A DNA stretch of 15,658 nucleotides from Isohypsibius dastychi (Eukaryota; Tardigrada; Eutardigrada; Parachela; Isohypsibiidae). The notes below the pieces were generated by a model. It worked only from the letters and a program-made list of their open reading frames with translations, was not told the origin of the DNA and did no database searches. Both the position numbers and the translations under genes were made by a program. This document shows positions 1-7,868 of this stretch, in pieces (the stretch's first letter is position 1; each line of letters opens with the position of its first letter). The stretch covers positions 1-15,658 of the forward strand of contig JAQIWT010000731.1 of assembly GCA_034696485.1 (NCBI GenBank). The letters run 5' to 3'.

Positions 1-237
1 TCGGTGGGGTTGGAAAGAAGACGAAGAAAATGACCAGTTTGCGTGGTGACATCAATGTCTGCATTGTTGGTGATCCTGGTTCTGCCAAAAGTCGATGTTT
101 GCGGTTAGTTTATTTATGTGCAAATCTTTTTCAATGTGATCGTTTATGAGAATCGTTTGTTAATTATTTTAGTCAAATTACGGAATTTGCTCTGCTGGCG
201 GTTTTGCTTCACTGCGTCTCTGCAGTGACCCATAGTT
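1..237 (+). pseudogene. MCM helicase fragment (MCM6-like), P-loop exon plus decayed next exon
   Basis: MCM proteins form the hexameric replicative DNA helicase in the nucleus. Reading from base 3, exon bases 3-103 encode the stretch before and including the MCM Walker A loop: GGVGKK, then [18 protein letters not shown]. The [13 protein letters not shown] form with an AKS P-loop resembles MCM6 more than the other MCM paralogues (from memory of the family). A donor gttagt starts at 104 and an acceptor ending tattttag ends at 172. The junction stays in frame and gives QITEFA, which fits the residues after the MCM P-loop. Beyond about 190 the match to the expected TSGxxSSA region fades (LLAVLLHC, then SAVT), as if by small indels, and the frame runs into a stop. 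The Gln after the P-loop Ser is replaced by Arg. The gene enters from the left edge, so whether a full copy lies outside is unknown. Pseudogene or gene fragment is the likeliest reading. Confidence 0.62.
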
Positions 238-265
238 TCAAAATAACTTTCATAACTAAATATAA

Positions 266-359
266 TTCTAAACCGCAACATTTCTCGGTTTAAGGGTGAA
301 TAAACCTACTCCGGTTCATTTCCAAAATTGTGTTCAGAATATTTTCTAAACCGCAACAT
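266..359. repeat. Two 16-bp direct repeats with an internal hairpin
   Basis: The 16-mer ttctaaaccgcaacat occurs at 266-281 and again at 344-359, 78 bp apart. The first copy also forms a hairpin: taaaccg near 269 pairs with cggttta near 286 across a 10-nt loop. The stretch is AT-rich and lies between the decayed MCM exon and the broken minus-strand tract. It may be the remains of a small dispersed repeat. I do not recognise the family. Confidence 0.5.
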
Positions 360-450
360 ATCGAAAAGATTTACTGAGTTAAAAATCGCCTTGATTAAAA
401 TTTGCTGACAGCGCTTAATTTTGCAATGAACAAAACGAAATTGGACTCAC

Positions 451-1290
451 TTAGAAATCTGCATCATAGTAGTCTTCGAAGACTTTCATGAAGGTCGCAA
501 TGACCTCGACCTTCTCCATAGTTTCTGGGCCCCACTTCATAGCTTTCCACAATTTGACAATGGTTAGCACCGCCGGAGCGTTGTCGGTCTCCGGACTCAA
601 TTCACACGAGGTTTCCGCTAGAAAGCGGCCAACAACGACGTTACTACGGCACTCGTCCTCCGGAATCATGGTTCGCAATTCGTTCCAGGGTTTTTCTGCA
701 TCGGAATGCTCTTTTCGGCGATTCGCGGTGCGCATTTCCAACTGAAGTGAAGTTGGTTCAGTTCGTCTTGCCCACTGTCGTGGCTCCTGAGTCCCAGTTT
801 CGCCAGGTGCAGTTCGACGCTCTTTTCTGGTTGCGATATATGGCGGCGGAGAATTCTGGACCACCTGCGGGGTCTCGAAACGAACAGGCGCAGCTTGGCA
901 CCCTTTTTTGGTCACAATGTCTGCTGGAGGCGACTTTTCCCCTTCTCCCTTTCTTTTGAGCGAAATGCTTCCGGCTGTCTTTCGACGCACATCCCTGTCA
1001 ACAGCCAGGGATAACGCCATCGCTTCACGACGTTCCTTTGCAGAAACTGGCAATCCAGAACCACCTTGCTCCGGCTCTACTGCCGGCTGGACTTGATCCG
1101 GGTTCATCGGCGGAGCAGGGTCAGGCCACAGTCTTTCGCACATCGCATCCATCTCTGCGGAATCCATCTTCACGGAACCGTCATCATCCGAACTTTCGTC
1201 CGAGACGTTCACTACAAGATACTCAATGGAATTATATTCCAATTTTGGAATGTAGTTTCTTACTGGGTTTTTTATACGACCGCAGCCGCT
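451..1290 (-). pseudogene. C-terminal part of unrecognised polyprotein-like tract
   Basis: An open frame with protein-like composition runs leftwards to a TAA at 451-453. It opens with an acidic Ser/Asp-rich run (SDESSDDD), passes through a Pro/Arg/Glu-rich, probably disordered middle, and ends in a compact section with Trp, Leu and Lys (KLWKAMKWG) and a final DYYDADF. No ATG stands at the left-shifted start; the frame is open upstream to a stop near 1300, and the same frame continues further right with stops, so this is probably the end of a longer protein. The stop is followed at once by gtgagt, a good splice donor, so an intron here is possible. I do not recognise the family. A Gag-like or virus-derived protein is possible but unproven. 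Confidence 0.4.
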
Positions 1291-1399
1291 TCTTGTCCGT
1301 AGTCACGCCACCTGTCGGATTGCGGACATTTCCGTGCGCAACCGTTTTTCGTGGAAGGATTAAAGTAGCTCCCATCCCTTCTTTAGTGAATGGGTGATC

Positions 1400-2045
1400 T
1401 CAAAGTTTTCCGCCTCTTTTTCGAGTAATCGCAATTTCTTTTGGGAAGAAATTTGCCGCACCTGGCGCAATCTCCTTTTCCGGAAGCGTTAATGGTGTCC
1501 CATCAACGTTCTTGTACAAATTAGCTGGTTGAACCCCTTCGGCGTCCTGCATTGGGGCGGTGCTATCATCCCGATACTTCAATACCTCCTCATGCATGCG
1601 CTTTTCCGTCTTCTCGGGACACGCAACATAAACTTCCTCTTCCAATTCCTGGCCGGACAACTTGGGTTTCTGTCCCTTTGGGAACGTGGGATAATACTTC
1701 TGATTCTTGTACGACTTCAAGACCATGTAGGTCGCTGCATCACGGACTTTTCTCTCTGGGATAGAATGGCATACGACCCGGCGGGTTTGACGACGATAAT
1801 GAAGCTCCGTTTCGAATTCGTTCAGCCAATGTTCCTTCTCTTCCGTAGTAAGGAGGGAGAAGAAATCGTCCAGCATATATCGCGCCGGGTCATCCGGTTC
1901 TCTGGTGACCAAAATTCGAACCACTCCGTCCTTTGTCATAAATGGCGCAGGGCGGTCACTTGGGCACTGATGCGGCGAATCATTTCGCAGGACTTGCGCA
2001 ACATCTTCAAACAATGGTTTGAAAAACGCTCTGATGCATACCAAA
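1400..2045 (-). pseudogene. Middle part of unrecognised polyprotein-like tract
   Basis: An open frame of about 215 codons with convincing protein composition: alternating charged and hydrophobic residues, including DDFFSLLTTEEKEHW and a Lys/Glu-rich second half with QELEEEVY. It ends in a basic RKRGGKL before a TGA. The frame differs from that of the block to its right, so a frame change lies near 2010-2050. Left of the stop another frame stays readable with stop codons near 1370 and 1310, pointing to more lesions between this block and the one ending at 451. The + strand also stays open over 1529-2137, but that frame looks like an antisense shadow: its composition is poorer and it has no neighbouring exons. 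Function unknown. Confidence 0.4.
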
Positions 2046-2048
2046 AGA

Positions 2049-2324
2049 TTAAACAATACCCTTGCGAAAAGCTGGCCCAACCTGGCTTTTGCGAGGACCT
2101 TGATTATATTCATGCGCCCTGTACATTCGGTCTCTGAACTTCCGGCGCTTAATTTGGCCCGGAAAACCGATATCAAAATCATCCTCGTCCGAATCGCTTG
2201 GATTCATATCGCACTCTGAGTCTGGACCGGGCCATCCCAAGTCGATTTTGGTGGTATCAAACCCTTCTACTTCTCCAGCCAGCAACGAGAGGTTTGGAGC
2301 GATCAGAGGGGTATCTCGTTGGTT
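2049..2324 (-). pseudogene. Acidic linker block of unrecognised tract
   Basis: This block continues in the same frame as the block to its right after an in-frame TAG at 2325-2327. It encodes an acidic run (NPSDSDEDDFD) followed by a basic run (QIKRRKFRDR) and ends at a TAA at 2049-2051. Alternating acidic and basic low-complexity segments suggest a disordered linker. No catalytic motif or zinc-binding pattern is visible. It makes sense only as part of the broken protein running from 2940 to 451. Confidence 0.38.
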
Positions 2325-2940
2325 CTAGAAAAACCCCGGAAGCTCGAAACGGATATCAGCCGCGACTTCCGGCGGGGCGCATCCCTCAACAAATAAGCGA
2401 ACATGCTCTGGAGACATGGGAGAGTAGGCCGCATTATATATGATAAAAGTGAGCCTGGAATTTCGTTCAGACTCCTGCTGGAAGACCGTTTCCAAGTTCA
2501 GATCCATCATCATGACGTTGTTCAGATAATAAAACTCAAGGCACTCGAAGGTGTGCGGCGGACCCTTGAAGAACCGGTATTCCCCATCCACAACAGCCAT
2601 GAAACCCAATCTCCTGGCCAACCTTCTGCCAAGGAATTTTCCGGACGATGTTAATCTCGTCGATGACAACGCAACCTGCATTATATGCGTCGCTAGTATA
2701 TTCTCCTGCCCGCCCAATCGGGACTCCATCCAACATAGTCACTTTATAATAGCGGATGCGTCGCTGCATCAAGTTGTCTGGAACATAAACATTCCGACGA
2801 ACTTGAATCTCCGAGATTTGCTCCCATGAGTATGCGTTTCCGGGAAACTCATTTGCGAGCGGATGCAACCGGATCGCCAGTTCGACATAACGCATGGCGA
2901 TACTTTGGATGCGCTGCACTTGTTCCCACGCCACACGCAT
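2325..2940 (-). pseudogene. N-terminal part of unrecognised tract, broken by a frame change
   Basis: The first ATG downstream of the TATA box at 3050-3057 lies at 2938-2940 and opens a frame beginning MRVAWEQVQRIQ, apparently helical, then a region with VRRNVYVPDNL and VVIDEINIVRK. Near 2590-2600 the readable frame changes. The second frame carries VVDGEYRFFKG, many Tyr/Phe residues and VRLFVEGCAPPEV before a TAG at 2325-2327. A coding-like alternative frame also exists upstream of the ATG, around a 12-bp near-tandem duplication at about 2942-2965, so the true start could lie further right. No family recognised. Either a decayed gene or a virus- or element-derived protein; the lesions make it non-functional as written. 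Confidence 0.42.
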
Positions 2941-3049
2941 ATGAGTGCGTTTATGAGTGCTCTCAACTCCGTTCCCGTCCAATCTTTTATAGCTTTCCTA
3001 AGAAAGAAAATCTCGTTAGCGCTTCGCTAATTTTGTTCAGCGTCTTCCC

Positions 3050-3057
3050 TTTATATA
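3050..3057 (-). promoter_or_regulatory. TATA box upstream of the minus-strand tract
   Basis: On the minus strand the sequence reads ctatataaaggg, a strong TATA box, about 110 nt upstream of the first ATG at 2940. That spacing would give a 5' leader of roughly 80 nt. A perfect hairpin (ttagcg-ctt-cgctaa, 3016-3030) lies inside the presumed leader. The assignment rests on motif and position only. Confidence 0.4.
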
Positions 3058-3059
3058 GA

Positions 3060-3880
3060 TTTACGGTTTAATTCTGGGATACATCCCAAATAAGGAAATC
3101 TCTTAAGCAATTTCTACCACAGAGATCACCCGGGACTTCCGGTGCCCAAAAAAACTTTCTTTGGTATGGAAACAAAATTTGTATGTTCATAATTTCCGAG
3201 GAAATTTGGGCAGAGGTTTGTTGTCTATGCAGATTGTTACATTTTAAACAATCAAAAACCCAAAATGAACAACAAGCTTCTCACTTGCACCGGAAGGTTC
3301 ATTTCAAATTCAAGATATTAATTTTGAGCAAGGATTTGCACATCTATGCTTCTTTTCGCTCCATTAAACACAACAAAATATATCGCGCAAGACGACTTGG
3401 ATTCACCTTAAATTTTACAACGATTCAACTTTCGGGAGTATTGCTTGCTGAACGAATCGAAATTTCGGATTTTCAAGCGAGAAGTTGTTAGTCCTTCTAG
3501 TTTTCTTTACACGAAAACCTCACCAGATTATGGTAGCTGGAGATACGATTCACGCTAACAAAACAATTTCGCAAATCCGCCGCTTTCAACTTTCAAAAAT
3601 TCGCAGCGCCACCTGCTGGGTTGTTCCTGCAGCGATATTTCAAGCACAAAACAAAGCAAAGTTCCTGGAAGTTCACTTCCACTCAACCAGCCTGAATCAA
3701 CCTTGAAATTTTTGTAGAAATTAATCTCTAGTAGAAACTCATGAAAATCGTTTAAATAAACGACATTTGAGCAGGGGTTTGCCCCACACAAAGATTTCGA
3801 GAACGCACTTCCGTTTGGCTGCTGAACGGTTTCACAATACAGACTGAAGCCTCCACGGCTTTCGTGCAGAACACCAAATG
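3060..3880. other. Non-coding stretch, nothing supported
   Basis: AT-rich, about 820 bp, with only short open frames of low-complexity composition on both strands. No RNA gene, long repeat or terminal inverted repeat was found by eye. It could hold regulatory DNA for the minus-strand tract on its left. Confidence 0.5.
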
Positions 3881-3899
3881 CCTAGAAAATTATTCTCAC

Positions 3900-4217
3900 C
3901 ATCAATATGAGCGGGATTCTTGTAAGAGTTCCAAATGCCATCACAGCCTGGTAACGAATCACGAGAGTGTTGTTGGCAGCTTCCCCACTTTTCCGAATTT
4001 TCTTGATCGCTCCCAGTAAGTACACCCGTTCTTTCCCAGCCATCACAATCAAGAATCCGTTAATAATATACGTTTTCAGCGTTTCGAGCTCGTTTCCTTC
4101 AACGACATATCCGATTTGGAAAGTTCCATCCTCGGGCAGGGTAACTTCCTGGACGATGTCCCCTTGGTAGACTGGATCTCCACAAATTGCGATGCCAATT
4201 CCTTGAATAGCATCCAT
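3900..4217 (-). CDS. Unrecognised short open frame, probable first exon
   Basis: From an ATG at 4217 the frame runs 106 codons and meets gtgaga at 3899-3894, a plausible splice donor in phase 0; without splicing it stops six codons later at a TAG. Composition is protein-like: MDAIQGIGIAICGDPVYQGD at the start, a beta-rich middle (GTFQIGYVVEG) and a hydrophobic stretch (YIINGFLIVMAG), then KERVYLLGAIKKIRKSG. The frame is also open upstream to 4292. It points away from the RRM gene at 4665, so the two could share a promoter region. I found no convincing second exon to the left. The hydrophobic stretch is too short and mixed to call a membrane helix. Function unknown; a chance open frame cannot be excluded. 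Confidence 0.38.
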
Positions 4218-4664
4218 AATCAACAATTTCAGCAAGATTCTGGGCTGAAAGCTTATAGTGTGAAAGGGTGGATCCTCATCCAAAACTCCCAAGAACTTCG
4301 AATTTTGTCTGGCTCGCCAGTCTGCACAATTCGGATTGAACCGAATTGAATTTCGTATTTTAGACGCAAGCCACGGCCTACGCCTAACCCGACAATTGCA
4401 GTCAGTGCGACGTGGAGTAGGCTGGTATACTCCAGCTACTCAGTCTACTATTACGATTTATTTGGTCAAAATGCCTCGTAGGCACTTTGCCTGCTCCTAA
4501 ACGGAACTTGTTCGTTGTGCCAGATTTACATCTGGCTTTAAAAGGCAAATTTCTTACTGGAAATCTCCCCAGATTCTCATCATTCGACTTTTTGACCATC
4601 GAGCAGCCAGATTTCGGATCTTATTATCCTTATTTCATCGAAATCCTTCATTTCTACTACAAAA
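4218..4664. promoter_or_regulatory. Divergent intergenic region with small hairpins
   Basis: This lies between the minus-strand exon (start 4217) and the RRM gene (start 4665). It contains a 7-bp inverted repeat aattcgg/ccgaatt (4328-4334 and 4341-4347) and overlapping hairpins at 4413-4436. No TATA box is obvious for the RRM gene. Promoter function is inferred from position alone. Confidence 0.3.
4413..4436. repeat. Two mutually exclusive overlapping hairpins
   Basis: tggagta (4413-4419) pairs with tactcca (4428-4434), while gctgg (4421-4425) pairs with ccagc (4432-4436). The two stems share bases, so only one can form at a time. There is no poly-U tail or RNA-gene box nearby, so this may be chance. 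Confidence 0.35.
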
Positions 4665-6051
4665 ATGGCCGCTCCACTCATCCCATACCAAAAGTATGTA
4701 CAGCTGCATTTCCGTTTGTTGTCGTTTCCTGAAATGCTAGTTACCTTTTTGTTTTTAGGTCACCTGCCAGCAAAATCGAGCATCGCAAATACAATGATGG
4801 AGAGGTCACGATTATTCACGGAAAATCCGAAGAATTCCGTGCTAATCAGCCAGACGAGATCCCGAACAGGCTCATCTTCTCCCATCTTCCGCAGCTGGTA
4901 TGAAATCATCATTTCATCCTTGTATTTCGTGACCTGCCAGCAATCCAATTTATTTCGTTTTGCCGTTCTAGGGGTCACCCCAAATCATGGACTATTTGTT
5001 GGCCCCGTACAAAATGAAAGAAGGACTCACCTGCGGATTTGAACTGAATTACGGCTTCGCCACTTTTGTCTGCGACCATGAAGCCAAGCGAGCTCGAGAG
5101 GATCTGCGTGACCTTATCATCGGAGAACGTCGACTTAAGGCAAGTGAGAATTTGTCTTTCCCCTGTTTACCAATGCTTCAGGGAGAATGTTTGCAGGTTG
5201 ACATTGCTGTACCCGCCGAAACGTTTGAGCGATTCAGTCAGGTCAAAGTCGATGGACTAGCTCGCACCACTTACGGCCATGACCTTTATGAAATGTTCTT
5301 GCCTTTTGGTGACTGATGATCTTGTGATGATGTGATGATCTTCACTGTGAAGATCATCAAAACTCCTCGTATTACAGCAGGTATGAAATTTTCCTTGGGG
5401 CTGGTTATTATTATCCTCCAGCCTTCTTGTCACCATTTGCTTTTCTCAGGAACGGAGAATCCTTTTCTTTACGGATTCGTCCGTTTTCGAACTTCCGCTG
5501 CTGCAGAGGCTGCCATTATCCAGTTGGATGGACGCGTTCCTTCATTCCAAGCGACTTTCGCTGGTCATCACGTCTCGTCGTGCAAGTCGAAAATTCCGAG
5601 CAATTTCTGGGATCGTCTCGCATGCTGTCCCCAGTCCACCCACCTTTGCTATCTTCGTTGGGAATCTGGGACCCAGTCATGACGAGCCTCGTCTTCGCGA
5701 ACTCTTCGAACCATTTGGGCTGATCACCGGGGTTCATGTAAGTTGAACATTTTATTCCCATTTATGGTTTTAAAATGGCATTTTCCAAAGGTCACGAAGA
5801 AGTACCACTTCTTTCGTCCTGGCTATGGCTTCGTGAACTTCCGATATCAACCCGATGTAGGTTGTTCTTTTGTTTTTTTATTTCAAAGTCATCTAGCGTT
5901 TCATTGTTTACAGGCTCAACTCGCCATTGACAACATGGATGGCTTTGAGGGACTCATGGTTCGTTTCAAGCAAGCTCAAAATCACCAGCTGGCAAAGCGT
6001 GACGGTCTTCTCGCTCTTTTTTATCAAAGCTTTTCTCGGCAGTCCTTTTGA
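4665..6051 (+). CDS. Three-RRM RNA-binding protein gene, seven exons, with two lesions
   Basis: Predicted exons: 4665-4693, 4759-4897, 4972-5139, 5197-5380, 5450-5737, 5791-5856 and 5914-6051 (TGA). The product should bind single-stranded RNA through three RNA recognition motifs. RRM1 has LIFSHL as RNP2 and NYGFATF as RNP1; RRM2 has VKVDGL and LYGFVRF; RRM3 has IFVGNL and GYGFVNF. RRM1 and RRM2 are almost contiguous, and RRM3 follows after a short linker, near the C-terminus. The start is the ATG after caaaa, giving MAAPLIPYQK. All junctions keep phase. Oddities: two consecutive in-frame TGA codons at 5314-5319 inside RRM2, and a one-base frame change near 5545-5549 between RRM2 and RRM3. Exon 5 is one base too long to keep frame, consistent with a single extra base. 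Either the gene is recently disabled or these are assembly errors. Introns of 53-74 nt fit a nematode. Orthologue not assigned; the layout recalls ELAV-type proteins, but the motifs are divergent. Confidence 0.72.
5140..5196 (+). other. GC-AG intron, 57 nt, free of stops
   Basis: The donor is aag|gcaagt, the common non-canonical GC-AG type, and the acceptor is ttgcag. The length is a multiple of three and the frame through it has no stop, so retention would insert 19 residues just before the last strand of RRM1. A second acceptor at 5179-5181 (cttcag) would add only five residues. Splicing at 5196 gives the best RRM ending, RRLKVDIAVP. Confidence 0.5.
5309..5449 (+). other. Possible alternative intron that removes the double TGA
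   Basis: A donor gtgact at 5309 joined to the acceptor ctcag at 5449 would keep the frame, giving LPFG then TENPFLYGF, and would skip the two TGA codons. The cost is the second beta strand and following loop of RRM2 (IFTVKIIKTPRITAG). The usual donor would be gtatga at 5381. This is an inference from splice-site sequence only. Confidence 0.3.
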
Positions 6052-6232
6052 TTTTTATTTCTATTGCTCGCTCTTTCTCGAAGCATTTTATTTCTTGAGC
6101 TGCCGCACTCTTTCCACTGCCCTTTGGCTCCAAATTTTATCGAAGTTTTTAGCATGCTTGGATTTTGCGATCCAAACGACTTTTTCCATGCATGTCCTGG
6201 TTTTGGTACTACCGTAACTTGTAATGAGAGTG

Positions 6233-6238
6233 AATAAA
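6233..6238 (+). terminator. Poly(A) signal of the RRM gene
   Basis: A canonical aataaa lies 182 nt after the stop codon at 6049-6051. No competing signal lies between. The 3' end would fall near 6250-6260. Confidence 0.6.
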
Positions 6239-6442
6239 GCGAGGAGCTTTCAAGCGCTTTTTCCCCGGGGATTTAATTAAGAACAACTGACAACTCAACT
6301 TGGCCAAAGTTGGTCGTTCCCAATAACGAAATAACCATTATGCGGTTTCAAGACAAGAAATGATCGCGAACAAAATACCTCTCAACAAACAACCCGTACC
6401 GGAAACATATCCGGTCTGAGTAAAATTTGAACTGGAAAGAGG
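6239..6442. other. Junction between the RRM gene 3' end and the retroelement
   Basis: Non-coding, about 200 bp. It contains a 6-bp inverted repeat accgga/tccggt (6398-6403 and 6410-6415). This is where the 3' LTR of the minus-strand element should begin. I could not define an LTR without its partner copy, and no clear TG...CA ends or target duplication are visible. Confidence 0.35.
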
Positions 6443-6880
6443 CTAGTTTTCTTCTTCTGGACTCTTCTCCTTCTCCTCCTCTTCCGAGAGAGTGCCTTCA
6501 TCCTCATCAGGATATTTAGCTCCATAGCTAACCAAAGACTTCTTCGGCCGCTCCGCGAATTGCTGGACGCTGAGTGATCCATCCATGAGATTTCCGACTT
6601 CATTGTCGTAATCTCTTTCAGAGTAGTATCCCAGGAAAATCGCTTTCTGGCGCAATTCTACTCCGACCTCCAACGCTTTCTTATGCTTGGTTGCCCATCC
6701 CTTGACTTTGTGCAACTTAGACCACAATCGTTGGCTGATTTCCGCCATATGTTCCTGGTCATCTTCCTCTCGATCTTTCGGTGCGAAGGCATCCGAATCA
6801 ACAGAGACGCTGCGAGATTTCTTTGGAGAACCTTCCAAACTACGCGGCTAGCTTGGCTGCTTTCCTTTTCGCTGCTCAAA
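6443..6880 (-). pseudogene. C-terminal part of the element's 3' accessory frame
   Basis: This continues in exactly the frame of the block ending at 6881, separated from it by a TAA (6881-6883) and a TAG (6848-6850) ten codons apart. It has a Ser/Lys-rich start (SPKKSRSVSVDSD), an acidic patch (DREEDDQEH), a likely folded part with RLWSKLHKVKGW and FLGYYSERDYD, and a Glu-rich tail (LSEEEEKEKSPEEE). If the two stops are lesions, the whole accessory protein would be about 385 residues. No signal peptide or membrane segment is visible, so it is not an envelope protein. Function unknown. Confidence 0.5.
6445..6487 (-). other. Purine-rich tract, candidate polypurine tract
   Basis: The minus strand is almost all A and G here, at the very end of the last open frame and just before the presumed 3' LTR, where a polypurine primer for plus-strand synthesis is expected. 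It also encodes the Glu/Lys-rich tail, which alone would explain the purines. Weak evidence. Confidence 0.3.
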
Positions 6881-7606
6881 TTATTGATCAACCTTGACCT
6901 TTTCCAATCCGACCAAGTTACCAGAGTTTGGGATCCCATATCCCCGTCCAGAACTTCCAGGCTGGTGCGGGTCATTGTTAGAATCCAAAACCCAATTCTC
7001 AACCGGCTCTGGCTGCGGAGAATCCTTTGCTCCTTCTCCCAACTGGGTCCCAACAGCGCCAATGGAGCTCTTTCGGCTGCGTTCGAGCACGTTTGTTCGA
7101 AGACGGACTGGATCCCAATGACCAGCCAACGATGCCAAACCGGCATTAGATGCTCGTTCTTCCTCTTGCTTCTTGCGATGCTCTTCTTCGATACGCTCGC
7201 GCTCTTCCTTACGGCGTTCGTATTCCACCTTCTTCTGTTCTCTCAGCGCCGCGAGGATACGATCCCGCCGATGCATCATGTCGGTGGCAGCCTGACGAGC
7301 AATTAGAAGAGCATAATTTGCTGCGTTGAGCTTTCGCTGAATGAAATCAGCAGATCCTTCCAAATCATCTTCCGGATGCTCGATACGCTTTCGGGAGATC
7401 TTTCGCACGTCATCGATTCTTCGATCATACATCCAATCACGCGCACCCTCCAACAAGCCGTCAGCATATGCTTTACGGCACTGAGCATACAAATAATCCA
7501 GAGCCAATCCCGGCGGAAGTTCATCATTCACCTCAACATCCATCGCGGAGTCCTCACTCTTAGCTGGCGTAACTGGCCCAACGATTTTTGACTTGTCGTC
7601 TCCCAT
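6881..7606 (-). CDS. Element 3' accessory frame, N-terminal 241 residues
   Basis: An intact frame from a true ATG at 7606 to a TAA at 6881. It lies 3' of pol, where gypsy-type elements may carry an extra gene. The first 30 residues are acidic (SEDSAMDVEVNDEL). Residues about 33-70 look helical (LALDYLYAQCRKAYADG). Residues about 88-153 form a long, highly charged helix or coiled coil with runs such as ERRKEERERIEEEHRKKQ. The last third is Pro/Gly/Asn-rich and probably disordered. The sequence just before the ATG on the minus strand, caattttcacag, is a strong splice acceptor, so expression from a spliced RNA is plausible. There is no membrane segment or signal peptide. The + strand is also open over 6683-7306, but as a shadow. 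I do not recognise the family. Confidence 0.6.
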   Translation of the reverse strand: MGDDKSKIVGPVTPAKSEDSAMDVEVNDELPPGLALDYLYAQCRKAYADGLLEGARDWMYDRRIDDVRKISRKRIEHPEDDLEGSADFIQRKLNAANYALLIARQAATDMMHRRDRILAALREQKKVEYERRKEERERIEEEHRKKQEEERASNAGLASLAGHWDPVRLRTNVLERSRKSSIGAVGTQLGEGAKDSPQPEPVENWVLDSNNDPHQPGSSGRGYGIPNSGNLVGLEKVKVDQ

Positions 7607-7608
7607 TT

Positions 7609-7620
7609 CTGTGAAAATTG
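7609..7620 (-). promoter_or_regulatory. Splice acceptor before the 3' accessory ATG
   Basis: On the minus strand caattttcacag ends two bases before the ATG at 7606. A pyrimidine-rich run ending in cag fits a cis- or trans-splice acceptor and would place the ATG at the very 5' end of a spliced message. Confidence 0.45.
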
Positions 7621-7659
7621 AACCTTTTCAAAATTCGCACGCAAAAATAATAAACAACG

Positions 7660-7715
7660 ATTTCGAAGTTAAATTGTAATTTAATTTCGGAATCGGGCAA
7701 CTTTTGATCCATAGG
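7660..7715 (-). repeat. Imperfect direct repeat, copy 2
   Basis: About 56 bp resembling 7813-7868, offset by 153 bp and roughly three-quarters identical by eye. The shared core on the + strand is atttcgaagttaaat, then ttcggaatcggg. Read on the minus strand, both copies can encode KLPDSE. Confidence 0.55.
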
Positions 7716-7812
7716 ATCGACCATGTTCAGGATCATATCCCCGCCAGCCAAATCGAAACATCATTTGATGAAAAGGAATAGAATCCTGCCAGCTTAGCTG
7801 GGACTCGTTATC

Positions 7813-7868
7813 ATTTCGAAGTTAAATCTAAGATTTAAGTTCGGAATCGGGTAATTTGGGCCCCATGG
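7813..7868 (-). repeat. Imperfect direct repeat, copy 1
   Basis: Partner of 7660-7715. This copy contains the end of the pol tail frame (KLPDSELKS, then TAG at 7828). The tandem arrangement suggests a local duplication that added about 150 bp between pol and the accessory frame. Confidence 0.55.

Noticed and set aside
1529-2137. 202-codon open frame on the + strand
   Set aside because: Antisense shadow of the minus-strand tract; poorer composition and no supporting splice sites.
3065-3086. Resemblance to the nematode spliced leader (ggtttaatt...)
   Set aside because: Only nine bases match the SL1 start; there is no donor or Sm site at the right distance.
3183-3491. 102-codon + strand frame in the non-coding stretch
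   Set aside because: Low-complexity Lys/Ile/Phe-rich composition typical of AT-rich DNA, with no motif.
5314-5319. Selenocysteine at the double TGA
   Set aside because: Two adjacent TGA in an RNA-binding domain make no sense for this, and no SECIS-like element was seen in the 3' region.
6683-7306. 207-codon open frame on the + strand
   Set aside because: Antisense shadow of the accessory frame.
6443-7606. Envelope gene
   Set aside because: No signal peptide, membrane segment or cleavage site; the protein is charged throughout.
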